In this document: positions 39,058 to 48,588 of the stretch, one piece after another
Position numbering within the stretch: position 1 is the first letter of the stretch
How the letters are laid out: each line of letters opens with the position of its first letter
Assembly (NCBI GenBank): GCA_963700705.1
Contig: CAVOYQ010000006.1
Location: 62,001-126,000 of the forward strand
Length of the DNA stretch: 64,000 nucleotides
Direction of reading: 5' to 3'
Source: JAHEFT01 sp963700705
Lineage (GTDB): Bacteria; Pseudomonadota; Gammaproteobacteria; Xanthomonadales; SZUA-36
Notes under the pieces: generated by a model
The model's input: the letters and a program-made list of their open reading frames with translations, nothing else
Told to the model about the DNA's origin: nothing
The model's database searches: none
Position numbers and translations under genes: made by a program

Positions 39058-39509
39058 ACGTCACCGCCTGCAGCCGACTTGATCGCTGCGCGGATTCTCT
39101 GGTACGTGCCGCACCGGCAGATCACACCACTCATCGCGTCATCAATCTGCTGTTCACCCGGGTTCGGGTTTTCTGCCAACAGGGCGGCTGCCTGCATGAT
39201 CTGTCCCGACTGGCAGTAGCCGCACTGGGGAACGTTGTGCGCAGCCCAGGCTATTTGCAGCGGGTGTTCGCCTGTCGCGCCCAGTCCCTCGATCGTCGTG
39301 ATCGTGGCTCCGTCGAGACGGCTCATCTCGACCGTGCAGGAGCGGATGGCCTGGCCGTTCAGGTGCACCGTGCAAGCGCCGCAAAGGCCTTTGCCACAGC
39401 CATATTTCGTTCCGGTCAGCGCGAGGTCGTCACGCAGGTACCAAAGCAGCGGCATTTCGGCATCGCCGTCAAATTGCCGGGCCTGGCCATTTATGGTCAC
39501 CGTGATCAT
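39054..39509 (-). CDS. (2Fe-2S) subunit of molybdenum hydroxylase (IorA-like)
   Basis: The 151-residue electron-transfer subunit has an N-terminal plant-type ferredoxin domain with CxxxxCGxC (TKYGCGKGLCGACTVHLNG) and a further Cys in IRSCTVEM. The C-terminal helical domain has PQCGYCQSGQIMQAAALL and GVICRCGTYQRIRAAI. It has no signal peptide, so it presumably rides with the Tat-exported large subunit. The gene overlaps the large subunit by 4 bp (ATGA) and follows the methyltransferase gene by 6 bp. Confidence 0.94.
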   Translation of the reverse strand: MITVTINGQARQFDGDAEMPLLWYLRDDLALTGTKYGCGKGLCGACTVHLNGQAIRSCTVEMSRLDGATITTIEGLGATGEHPLQIAWAAHNVPQCGYCQSGQIMQAAALLAENPNPGEQQIDDAMSGVICRCGTYQRIRAAIKSAAGGDV

Positions 39510-39515
39510 CCCTGC

Positions 39516-40376
39516 TTACTCCTGTGGCTTGCGGAATTTGAGGGTCATCCGGTTGGATTCGCCGATGGCTTCCATTTCGGCTTTCAGTTCCGGGTTCTCC
39601 CGGCTGGTAGACAGCGAGGGTGGCAGTCGCCAGACGATATCCTCAGCGCCCGGCTGGTCTTTCGGGTTCTCATTGATGTCGCTGGCTGCGACGAATTCAA
39701 AGCCCGCTGCTTCCATCCGTGCAATCACGAATTCCTTTTCCAGGTATCCGTTCTGGCCGCCGGCCCATCCTTCGGGCATTCCCGCCGGCGCCATGTGCTG
39801 CACAACACCAACGATGCCGCCGGGCTTCAGGACGTCATAGGCATCCTTCAAAGCAGCGGTCAGGAACCCGCCCTGGTCTTCGAACCTGGCCAGGTTGTGC
39901 AGCGCGCGGATAAACAGCACTGCATCAGCCATTCCCTTGATTTCCCGGGGCATGGCGCCGAAAACGAAGGCGCCGCTGCCCGCACCGTCCGCACCGGCCC
40001 ATTCCTGTGAATCCCTGACAAAGTCATTTTTCCAGTTTGCTTTTTCTTTCAGTTGCTCTTCCGTGAAGAATCCAAACAGGGGGTACATATCGGGTGAATA
40101 GTCAGCGCCGAAGAGCAATCCGTCCGGACCGAGATAGGGCATCAGGATTTTCGTGTACCAGCCACCACCAGGCAACGCTTCCACCACGACCATTCCCGGC
40201 GCAATACCAAAAAACTCCAGTGTTTCGGCCGGATGGCGAGCCGGGTAGCGCGCCTGAACTTCCGCGGGCTGGGCGGCCAGAATGGTCGCCAGCTTTGCAG
40301 GATCAGGACCGCCGGCCATCAGGCTGCCGCTGAAAAGGATAAAAAGGCATAGGACTGAGCGGGTCATCTTTAACAT
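39516..40376 (-). CDS. Exported SAM-dependent methyltransferase-like protein
   Basis: The 286-residue protein has a signal peptide (VLCLFILFSGSLMAGGP). It then has a class I methyltransferase-like fold: ETLEFFGIAPGMVVVEALPGGGWYTKILMPYLGPDGLLFGADYSP with a motif-I-like GGGWYT, then ALHNLARFEDQGGFLTAALKDAYDVLKPGGIVGVVQHM. Export of a SAM-dependent enzyme is odd because SAM is not expected in the periplasm; many such homologues exist and none is well characterised. It sits 6 bp upstream of the molybdenum hydroxylase small subunit, suggesting a link to that enzyme. Confidence 0.8.
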   Translation of the reverse strand: MLKMTRSVLCLFILFSGSLMAGGPDPAKLATILAAQPAEVQARYPARHPAETLEFFGIAPGMVVVEALPGGGWYTKILMPYLGPDGLLFGADYSPDMYPLFGFFTEEQLKEKANWKNDFVRDSQEWAGADGAGSGAFVFGAMPREIKGMADAVLFIRALHNLARFEDQGGFLTAALKDAYDVLKPGGIVGVVQHMAPAGMPEGWAGGQNGYLEKEFVIARMEAAGFEFVAASDINENPKDQPGAEDIVWRLPPSLSTSRENPELKAEMEAIGESNRMTLKFRKPQE

Positions 40377-40456
40377 GTTTGCACCTTCTTCAGTAGGTAA
40401 TCATCAGAAATGAAGGCCATTATCTGGCGAGAGTGACAGATTAGCAAAAGTTGGGT

Positions 40457-41248
40457 TCAATGAACCTGGCTCTCCATCAGGATCAGCATCATCAACATCT
40501 CGGTGTTTCTCATCATGGCCTCGTCCTCAAACCGGTTACCGGCCTGTTGGTTCATGATTTCAGCAGATTCAACCCTGCGCTTGACCAGGTCCGGGTCAAT
40601 ATCCTCGTTGAACATGCGCTGGTAGGCATCCAGCCGTCCGCCGAGGTCGAGGATCGCCTGGTTGGTGATTTCAGCCAGTTCCTGTTGAAAAATATTGTAT
40701 TCCATCATGTTCCGGAGGTAGATGGTCTGGCCCCGGAACTCCTCCATCAAGTCGGCCGAATCCGGGTTACCGGCGGCATTCGAATATTCCAGGCTGTCGG
40801 CAATGGCATTGCGAATGATGATCGCATCAGCGGCTATGGCATTGACGTCCAGCATGCTGATCAGAATCGGATTGGAGCGTGCGATAGCCGTCATCCGGTC
40901 CTGTATTTCGGCACTGTGGCTGCGGGCGAAACGGAACATCTGCGCGGCATTGGCGAGCAGGGTTTCCTGGTCGACAATACGCACAAGGGGTGTTACAAAA
41001 TCATCGAGTGCGAGGTTAGAACGCCCGGCCTGGGTAATCTCGGGATGGCTGTCGACAATCGGTTGAAGCGACTCGAGCAGTGCGGGATCAACACCGCCGG
41101 AAACCAGCATCAGCAGGCTCAATTGACGGTATTGTTCACCGGGCGCCAGTTCGTCGATCGCCGCAAAATCAAATACCGCAAAGCCGTCCCGCGGCGCCAG
41201 GAAAGCCAGCAGCAAAGATAACAGCAGTACTCGGGTGGATGTCTTCAT
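40457..41248 (-). CDS. Secreted helical protein of unknown function
   Basis: This protein of ~263 residues starts at ATG 41248 (MKTSTRVLLLSLLLAFLAPRDGFA), a signal peptide without a lipobox. The mature part is predicted mostly alpha-helical (LLESLQPIVDSHPEITQ, NAIAADAIIIRNAIADSLEY, GRLDAYQRMFNEDIDPDLVKRRVESAEIMNQQ) and ends in a Met-rich helix (MMRNTEMLMMLILMESQVH). It follows the second lipoprotein gene by 13 bp, so it is the third member of that operon. I do not recognise a family. Confidence 0.7.
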   Translation of the reverse strand: MKTSTRVLLLSLLLAFLAPRDGFAVFDFAAIDELAPGEQYRQLSLLMLVSGGVDPALLESLQPIVDSHPEITQAGRSNLALDDFVTPLVRIVDQETLLANAAQMFRFARSHSAEIQDRMTAIARSNPILISMLDVNAIAADAIIIRNAIADSLEYSNAAGNPDSADLMEEFRGQTIYLRNMMEYNIFQQELAEITNQAILDLGGRLDAYQRMFNEDIDPDLVKRRVESAEIMNQQAGNRFEDEAMMRNTEMLMMLILMESQVH

Positions 41249-41261
41249 TCTTGGTCCCAAA

Positions 41262-43185
41262 TCAGAAAGTCAGTGGCTGCAGCTGGTCAGCCGCTCCATT
41301 TCCGACATCTTTTCCGGCCCTGAATTCCCTGATTCTAGCTCGCCCGCCGGGCTCCTCGACCAGGACTACTCCATCGGGCAAGCCGTCTTTGAACGTGCCT
41401 TCAAAGTAGAAGGACCCGTTCCTGTTGGCGTAACGCGCGATCATGCCGCCGGTCCCCGAAGGCATACCGTTCCTGGCAGCCCCCAGGTATTCGATTGAAT
41501 TCCCGGATTTGTCAATGACGACGCCATACCCCCGCTCATTCGCCAAGCCGTCGCGGCAGGAACCGTACCACCGGCCGACTGACATTGAAGCCCGGGGGCG
41601 AGAATATACAGTTGTCCTCGTATCGCTGATCCAGCGAACGCACCCTCGACTGGTACAGCGTGAGTGTCTTGTTCCTGAACTCGGCAAAACCCATCGCGGA
41701 AATTCGCTCCTTTGATTCCAGCCACTCCATCTGGACGGATATCTGGCGTTCCAGCGCCGGCGCGATCAGGGCCATGAAATGCTCCGACATCTGGGCCGAT
41801 TCCGCGCGGGTTTCCAGCGTGGAACTCATCGCCCAGAGCGAACCCAGGACCAGGACCCCCGAGAAGGTCTGCATCGCGATTCCACCCACGGCGCCCGAAG
41901 CCGCCGCGGCGTAAACGGCTCCAATCAGGGCCAGCGCAGCCACGGCAGTGGCCGCGTTGGCTTTGCGCGCCGCGGTGCGGCGGTTCTCGAGCAGTCGGTA
42001 CTCGCCCTCGATCATCTGCCGCATTTTGTCGCCGTATTCGCCGAGGTATGCGCCTTCGTAAATACTCAGGGACTGCGCTGAAACGAACTTTCTCTCGGCC
42101 TCGATCAGGGCTTCCGCCAATTGCAGCCTGGAACGTACGCTTTCGCCGCTGGAACGGGTCAGGAATGCGATCGCCAATTCGGGATCAAACCGCGCCAATG
42201 CATTCTGGCGGGCGAAAAAGGTCGCCCTGTCGTGGTTGACTTCATTCAGGGCCTGCTTGATACGCGCCGCAACCCCCTTGACGAAACTCTCAGCAAACGG
42301 ATCCACTGAATAATCTTCGGACAGGTTCTGCAGCAGAGCACCTTCCATCTGGATTTTCTCGACCGGGTATTCCTCCACGGCCATGACTTCCAGGCGGGAA
42401 CTCCCCACGCTTTTCAACGGCAGATCCCGCTTGTCCCTTCCCTGGCCGTTGAGGAACGCGATGAAATCCAGCGGGCGCTGCCCGTTGTACACCGTTCCGT
42501 CCACTTTGGCCTCGATTTCGGCATTGGCTTTTTGCCGGGCCAGGTTCCAGGCGGTTTGCAGCAGTGGGTCGCTGGAGAGCAACAGGCCATTGGTCGGGGC
42601 TTGCAGCCAACGGTCACCCTGCACCACGAAAAGCGGCGTCACCAGGTCGCCGAAGGTGACCGGTGGCGAGTCCATCAACGCGGTGGTGTCCGGGTAGGAA
42701 TAGACGTTAAAGTCCACCGTCAGCACGCTCGGTATCTGTTCGGTCGCCAGGATGGGCCGGCTGTAAATGCCGCGATCCTTGTCCCAGAGAATGATGTGCG
42801 GCGACAGCAGAACCGTGTTCTCCGGCAGTTCCTTTTGCAGTTCCCGGTACAGGGACATCACGTAATAGTTGGACTTGGTAAGGATCGATTGCGCAATGCG
42901 CGTGGTGACCTTTTTCGTCCGGTTGGCAGGTGGAACTTCGCCGCCGATCGCGTTGAGCGAAAAAGCATGAAAATAAGGTTCTTCGGCGTCTTCATGGATA
43001 ATGGCCGGATACCTGATGATGACCAGGGCGCCCGCCCTGGAGAGGCTGTAATCGACCAATTCGACTTCGTCATAGTCGGTGAACACCGATGACTTGGAGC
43101 CGCGCGCGGTCCCGGCGCAACCGGACACCAGGATCGCGGCGAGCACCAGGCTCAGTCCGGCAACGATCAGCGTTGAAACCTTCAC
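41262..43185 (-). CDS. Large lipoprotein, paralogue B, frameshifted
   Basis: This product of ~641 codons has a lipoprotein signal with lipobox LVSGC at residue ~23 (CAGTARGSKSSVF). An N-terminal domain follows (DEVELVDYSLSRAGALVIIRYPAIIHEDAEEPYFHAF, SNYYVMSLYRELQKELPENTVLLSPHIIL, SVLTVDFNVYSYPD). A helical middle follows (NHDRATFFARQNALARFDPELAIAFL, YEGAYLGEYGDKMRQMIEGEYRLLENRR), then two hydrophobic segments and a C-terminal MORN-like repeat domain read in another frame after ~41590 (RWYGSCRDGLANERGYGVVID, YFEGTFKDGLPDGVVLVEE). It aligns end to end with the next gene. Function unknown. Confidence 0.75.
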
Positions 43186-43206
43186 ATCATCTCCACCAAC
43201 AAGCCA

Positions 43207-45131
43207 CTAAAACTGCACCGTCTGCAATTGGTCCGCGTCCGCCGACCCTGCGTCCACCCCGGCGCGCAACCTCCTGACCCGGGGTTTACGACCGGGCACT
43301 TCGACCCGCACCACGCCGTCCGGCAAACCCCGGCTGAAACTGCCTTCGTAGTAAGTCGCACCCGTTTCACCCGGCAAGTGAACAATCATCGCGCCGACGC
43401 CGCTGGCCTGTCCCGATTCGGCCAGCCCGACATATTCAACGACATTTCCCTGTTCGTCCAGCACCAGGCCGTAACCGCTGGCGACGCCCAGACCGTCGAG
43501 ACAGGGGCCGAACCACCGTCCATTCTGTTCCAGGCCGGGAAAGTCGAACTGACAACCGGGATCAAAAGATTCGGTGGAAATCGACCGGGCACTCGATTGG
43601 TACAGGGCCAGGGTCTTTGCGCGGAATTCGGCAAAATCCCGGGCCGAAATATCCTGCCGCGATTCCATCCATTCTACCTGAACCGAGACCTGGCGGTTGA
43701 TGGCCGGGGCCATCTGGATCAGGAAATTCTCTCCCACGGTTTTTGACTCGGCATGGGTCATGAAGGCGGTATTCATTGCCCAGATCGACGTCAGCAGGGC
43801 GACGTTTGACATCGTCTCGGACGCCAGGAAGTTACTGCTGTCACTGCTGCCGATGTAGACGGCCCCCGCCAACGCGACCACGGCCAGCGCGGTGCTCAGG
43901 TACTGGGTGCGCGCGAGATCCCTCCGGTCTTCGAGCAAACGGTACTCGGCGGCGAGCATTTCCCGCATCTGGTCGCCGTATACCCCCGCATAGGCCCCCT
44001 CGTACAGGCTTTCGGACTGGGCCGATAAAAACCGTTTCTCCGCAGCGATCAGGGTCTCACCCATCTGCAACCGGACACGCAGATCTTCTTCGCGGGTGCG
44101 GGAAAGGAACGCTTCGCCCAGGACCGGATCAAACCGGATCAGCGCAATCTGGCGGGTAAAAAAGGTTGCCCGGTCGTGATTTGCCCCGTTCAGCGCATCG
44201 ACGATGCGGGTGGCGGCGCCCTTTACGAAATCTTCCGCGAAAGGGTCAATGGAAGCATCCACCGTCAGACCGGCAACGATGTCGCCGTCCATGCGGATTT
44301 TTTCCAGCGGGTGCAGTTCAACGGCCATGATATCCCGCCGCGAATCTCCCGGCGCTTTTCAAGGGCAGATCCGGCGGCTTCCGGTAACCGGCCTGCAGGA
44401 ATGACACGAAATCCAGGGGCCGGGGATCCATCGATTGCCGAACCGTTCAGCCGGGCATGCAACTGCTTGCCGGCCTCCTGCTCCGACTGGTTCCAGGCGG
44501 CCAACACCAGCGGGTCGCTGGACAACAGCAGACCGTTGGTGGGCGGCTGAAACCAGCGGTTCGAATGCACCACGAAAAGCGGGGTCACGATATCGCCAAA
44601 CGTCAGGGGTTCGGAATTCATCATTTCCCGGGGGTCCGGAAAACTGTACACGTTGAAATCGATCGTCAGCACGCTTGGAATCTGCTCGGATGCCAGAAGG
44701 GGCTCACTGGACAGTTGGTTTTGATCGTCCAGAACAATCATGTGCGGAGAAAGCAAAACCGAGTTTTCCGGCAACTTGTCCCGCAATTCCCGGTACAGGG
44801 ACATGGCGAAATAGTTCGACTTGGCGATGATCGACTGCGCCACGCGGTCGGATTCCTGCCGGACCCGGTCTTTTTTCTTCAGGCTTCCGCCGATCGGGTG
44901 CTGCTCGAAGGCCGCGTAATAAGCCGCCTGGGCGTCTTCATCGACGACAGCCGGGTACCTGATAACGACCATCGCATCCGCGTGTGACCGGCTGACGTCA
45001 ACCACCGAAAGCGATTCATCAGCCACGTAGACGGATGACTTGATACCGCGCGCGGTGCCCGCACAACCAGACAGCATCAGGCTGCACAACAGCACTGCCA
45101 TGATGGTTTTTACGGTGGAGTTAAGCGCCAT
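43207..45131 (-). CDS. Large lipoprotein, paralogue A, frameshifted
   Basis: This is the first gene of the trio, ~641 codons, starting at ATG 45131 with lipobox LMLSGC (CAGTARGIKSSVY). It shares its layout with the 41262-43185 product: NYFAMSLYRELRDKLPENSVLLSPHMIVLDD, SVLTIDFNVYSFPDPREMM, PPTNGLLLSSDPLVLAAWN, HDRATFFTRQIALIRFDPVLGEAFL, YEGAYAGVYGDQMREMLAAEYRLLEDRRD and a C-terminal MORN-like part (YYEGSFSRGLPDGVVRVEVPG). The frame changes at ~44340-44430. It lies 21 bp from its paralogue. The protein presumably sits in the outer membrane. No known family recognised. Confidence 0.75.
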
Positions 45132-45255
45132 CAATCCTCTCTTTTTGCCGGCGAGCCACATATAGTACAGCGTGTGTACCGGAAATTTGAGCGTTGATTG
45201 CGAAAATCCATAAAGACCGGTGTCACCGGATTGGCCTTGGATATATCATTGCTGT

Positions 45256-46482
45256 ATGTCACAACCTACTTCCGTCATCATCGGCGCCAGTCATGCCGGC
45301 ACCCAACTGGCCCTCAGTCTGCGCCAGGGCGGCTGGAGCGGGCGCATTGTGCTGGTCGGCGACGAACCGGTCAGCCCTTATCAACGGCCTCCCCTGTCCA
45401 AGAGCATTCTGTCCGGAGCCAAGTCCCCTGAGCAGATTCCGATCCGGCCCGGTTCCGTGCTCGAACATGCCGGGATCGAGTTGATGCTCGGGCGTCGCGT
45501 CGAGGCGATCGACCGCGACACGAAAACCCTGACCATGGATGACGGCTCGACCCTGGCTTATGACAAGCTGGCACTGACCCTTGGCGCCTATCCGGCCACC
45601 ATCCACCTGACCGGCGCGGACAAACATGGCGTTTGCTACCTCAGGAACCTGGCGGATGTCGAACAGATCCGGCCCCACATCGGCGAGGGGAAAAGCGCGG
45701 TGATCGTGGGAGGCGGCTACATCGGCCTGGAAGCAGGCTCGGTCTTGCGCCAGACGGGCATGCGGGTCACGGTACTGGAGGCCCTGCCGCGTGTATTACA
45801 GCGTGTCACCGCACCCGTGGTATCAACCTTTTACGAACGCCTGCATGACGAAGAAGGCGTGCGAATCGTTACTTCTTCACTGGTCACAGCCATCCAGGGC
45901 GACAAGCGCGTGGAACGCGTATTCTGTGCCGACGGTTCTGAATTTGACGCCGACCTGGTGATCATCGCGGTGGGCGTGCTGCCCAACACCGAACTGGCTG
46001 TGCGGGCCGGCCTAAACGTGGAAGACGGAATTCTGGTCGACGAATTTACCCGCACCAGTGACCCGGATATCCTGGCGGCCGGGGATTGCACGCGGCACTA
46101 CAACCCGATTTACCGGCGGAGGGTACGCCTGGAGTCTGTCCAGAATGCAATCGACCAGGCCAAGACTGCTGCATCAACCCTGAACGGCAATCCGCAGCCT
46201 TATCACGCCCTACCGTGGTTCTGGTCGGACCAGTACGATGTGAAGCTGCAAATTGCAGGCCTTTCCCAGGGCTATGATAACATCGTGTTGCGCGGGAATC
46301 CCGAAGTGGGCCGAAGTTTTGCCGTTTTTTATTTCAGGGGCGACCACCTGTTGGCGGTAGACGCAATCAACCGGCCCGGCGAGTTCATGGTTGGCAAAAA
46401 GCTGTTGCTGCAGGGCGCCGCCGTGGACAAGGCAAGGTTGAGCGATGAATCCGTCCCGACCAAACAACTACTGGAGGTCTGA
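45256..46482 (+). CDS. FAD-dependent ferredoxin/rubredoxin reductase
   Basis: The ~408-residue pyridine-nucleotide-disulfide-type reductase is of the ThcD/CamA/BphA4 class. FAD motif: SVIIGASHAGTQLALSLRQGGW; NAD motif: SAVIVGGGYIGLEAGSVLRQTGMRVTVLE; FAD motif 2: DPDILAAGDCTRHYNP. The C-terminal reductase domain has WFWSDQYDVKLQIAGL and FRGDHLLAVDAINRPGEFMVGKKLL. ATG 45256 is chosen over 45220. It precedes dgcN by 3 bp, whose ribosome-binding site lies in its last codons, so it is cotranslated with the D-glutamate genes. Its electron partner is not visible. Confidence 0.9.
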   Translation: MSQPTSVIIGASHAGTQLALSLRQGGWSGRIVLVGDEPVSPYQRPPLSKSILSGAKSPEQIPIRPGSVLEHAGIELMLGRRVEAIDRDTKTLTMDDGSTLAYDKLALTLGAYPATIHLTGADKHGVCYLRNLADVEQIRPHIGEGKSAVIVGGGYIGLEAGSVLRQTGMRVTVLEALPRVLQRVTAPVVSTFYERLHDEEGVRIVTSSLVTAIQGDKRVERVFCADGSEFDADLVIIAVGVLPNTELAVRAGLNVEDGILVDEFTRTSDPDILAAGDCTRHYNPIYRRRVRLESVQNAIDQAKTAASTLNGNPQPYHALPWFWSDQYDVKLQIAGLSQGYDNIVLRGNPEVGRSFAVFYFRGDHLLAVDAINRPGEFMVGKKLLLQGAAVDKARLSDESVPTKQLLEV

Positions 46483-46485
46483 GCC

Positions 46486-47508
46486 TTGAAAAACCGAACA
46501 ACAGTAGACCTGAAAGCTCCCTACCTGATCCTGATCGGCGAGGAAAACGACGCCACCTATGCCAAGACCGGCCTGGGCATTGTCCAGTGGCGGCGGGAGC
46601 GCGTGGCCGGGCAACTCCGCTTTCCCGGCTGCACGGTCGACCTGGGCGTTCCGGACATGACCATCGCGGAGGCCGTGAGGGCCGGTGTGGGCAGCCTGGT
46701 GATCGGCGTCGCACCGGTCGGCGGATCGGTTCCGGATCAGTGGTGGCAAATCATGCGCGAAGCAGCGCTGGCCGGGCTGGACATCGTTTGCGGGCTGCAC
46801 CTGAAACTCGCCGACAATCCGGATATTGTTGCGGCGGCGAAACAATCGGGAGCCCGCCTGGTCGATGTGCGTGTGCCGCCGGCGAGGCTGCCGGTTGGCA
46901 CCGGCCTGAAGCGTTCCGGCAAGCGTGTGCTGATGGTCGGCAGCGATTGCGCCATCGGTAAAAAATACTCGGCCCTGGCGCTGGACATGGCGATGCGCGA
47001 AGCCGGAATGAAGTCCACGTTCAGGGCGACGGGACAGACCGGTATCATGATCGCCGGTGAAGGCATACCGATTGACGCCGTGGTGGCGGATTTCATATCC
47101 GGCGCGGCGGAATTGCTCTCACCGGATAACGACGAAGACCACTGGGACGTGATCGAAGGCCAGGGTTCCCTGTTCCATCCGGGCTACTCGGGTGTCAGCC
47201 TGGGCTTGCTGCATGGATCCCAGCCGGATGCCTTTGTTGTTTGCCACGATGCAACCCGCACCAAGGTTTCAGGCTGGGAGCATTATGCTCTGCCATCGAT
47301 CGCCGAGTGCATCGAATTGCACCAGGTCATGGGACGGCGCACCAACCCCGGTATTCGCTGCGTGGGCATCACCGTGAACACGTCGGGATTACCAGCCGGT
47401 GAACGAAAGGCTTACCTGTCAAAGCTCTCGGCGGAAACCGGTTTGCCCTGCGTTGATCCCCTGGCCGACGGCTGCGGCGCAATCGTCGATTACATGAGGA
47501 GCCTCTGA
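46486..47508 (+). CDS. dgcN: DUF1611 protein, DgcN-type D-glutamate N-acetyltransferase
   Basis: This 340-residue DUF1611 protein has an N-terminal Rossmann-like domain (VDLGVPDMTIAEAVRAGVGSLVIGVAPVGG) and a C-terminal P-loop-like domain (RVLMVGSDCAIGKKYSALALDMAM ... FRATGQTGIMIAGEGIPIDAVVADFISGAAE). Members once annotated as epimerases were shown in marine Proteobacteria to acetylate D-glutamate (DgcN). It starts at TTG 46486 with GGAGG upstream. An enolase-superfamily racemase gene (dgcA) lies two genes downstream, which supports the assignment. The acetyl-CoA partner is family knowledge, not seen here. Confidence 0.83.
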   Translation: MKNRTTVDLKAPYLILIGEENDATYAKTGLGIVQWRRERVAGQLRFPGCTVDLGVPDMTIAEAVRAGVGSLVIGVAPVGGSVPDQWWQIMREAALAGLDIVCGLHLKLADNPDIVAAAKQSGARLVDVRVPPARLPVGTGLKRSGKRVLMVGSDCAIGKKYSALALDMAMREAGMKSTFRATGQTGIMIAGEGIPIDAVVADFISGAAELLSPDNDEDHWDVIEGQGSLFHPGYSGVSLGLLHGSQPDAFVVCHDATRTKVSGWEHYALPSIAECIELHQVMGRRTNPGIRCVGITVNTSGLPAGERKAYLSKLSAETGLPCVDPLADGCGAIVDYMRSL

Positions 47509-47533
47509 TCAATTATGCGCGGGATAAATCATC

Positions 47534-48565
47534 ATGAAAGCACTAGTCAAACGCCAGGCCGGTAAAGGCATCTGGCTCGAAGACGTTCCCGAACCCAGGG
47601 TCGGCATGAACGATGTGCTGATCCGCGTCATGAAAACAGCCATCTGCGGCACGGACCTGCACATCTACCTGTGGGACGACTGGGCCGCCAAGACCATCCC
47701 GGTGCCGATGGTGGTCGGCCACGAGTTCGTCGGTGAGATCGTCTCGGTGGGCGCCAACGTCAACGATTTTCACCCCGGGCAAATCGTGTCCGGCGAAGGC
47801 CACGTGGTTTGCGGACGCTGTCGTAACTGCATGGCCGGCAGGCGGCATTTGTGCGCGCACACCTCCGGCGTCGGCGTGAACCGGCCCGGCGCCTTCGCGG
47901 AATACATTTCCCTGCCGATGTCGAATGTCTGGGAGCACCGCCCCGGGATTGACCTCGATATCGCCGCCATTTTCGATCCGTTCGGAAACGCGGTTCACAC
48001 GGCCCTGCAGTTCGGCCTGCTGGGCGAAGACGTCCTGATCACCGGGGCGGGGCCGATTGGCAGCATGGCCGCGGCGGTTTGCCGCCATGCCGGTGCGCGC
48101 AACGTGGTCATCACCGACCTCAGCGACTACCGCCTGGGCCTGGCGGCGGCGCTGGGCGCGACCCGCACGGTCAACGTGACCCGCGAATCGCTCGAGACCG
48201 TTAAGGAAGAGCTGCATATGAGCGAGGGTTTTGATGTTGCGCTGGAGATGTCCGGATCGCCGGCTGCCTTCCAGAACATCCTGGATAACCTGTGCCACGG
48301 CGGAAAAATTGCCGTGCTGGGCATACCCTCCAAGAACTACTCGATCGACTGGGAAAAGATCATCTTCAACATGATCACGATCCGCGGCGTCTACGGGCGG
48401 GAGATGTATGAGACCTGGTACAAGATGTCGGTGTTTATTGAAAGCGGTCTGGATCTTTTGCCGATCATCACCCACCGCTTGCCGATCGACGACTTTCAGC
48501 AGGGTTTCGATGCCATGGAAAGCGGTGATGCCGGAAAAGTCGTCCTGGACTGGGGTGTAAAGTAA
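47534..48565 (+). CDS. tdh: L-threonine 3-dehydrogenase
   Basis: This 343-residue zinc MDR dehydrogenase oxidises L-threonine to 2-amino-3-ketobutyrate. Catalytic zinc ligands are in TAICGTDLHIY and VVGHEFVGEIV. The structural zinc Cys set is CGRCRNCMAGRRHLC. The NAD site is LITGAGPIGSMAAAVCRHAGA. Tdh-specific features are IFDPFGNAVHTAL and FNMITIRGVYGREMYETWYKM. Kbl is not adjacent; instead the gene sits between dgcN and dgcA, an uncommon arrangement. Confidence 0.95.
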   Translation: MKALVKRQAGKGIWLEDVPEPRVGMNDVLIRVMKTAICGTDLHIYLWDDWAAKTIPVPMVVGHEFVGEIVSVGANVNDFHPGQIVSGEGHVVCGRCRNCMAGRRHLCAHTSGVGVNRPGAFAEYISLPMSNVWEHRPGIDLDIAAIFDPFGNAVHTALQFGLLGEDVLITGAGPIGSMAAAVCRHAGARNVVITDLSDYRLGLAAALGATRTVNVTRESLETVKEELHMSEGFDVALEMSGSPAAFQNILDNLCHGGKIAVLGIPSKNYSIDWEKIIFNMITIRGVYGREMYETWYKMSVFIESGLDLLPIITHRLPIDDFQQGFDAMESGDAGKVVLDWGVK

Positions 48566-48588
48566 TTGATTGATCGGAGGATCCTCAA

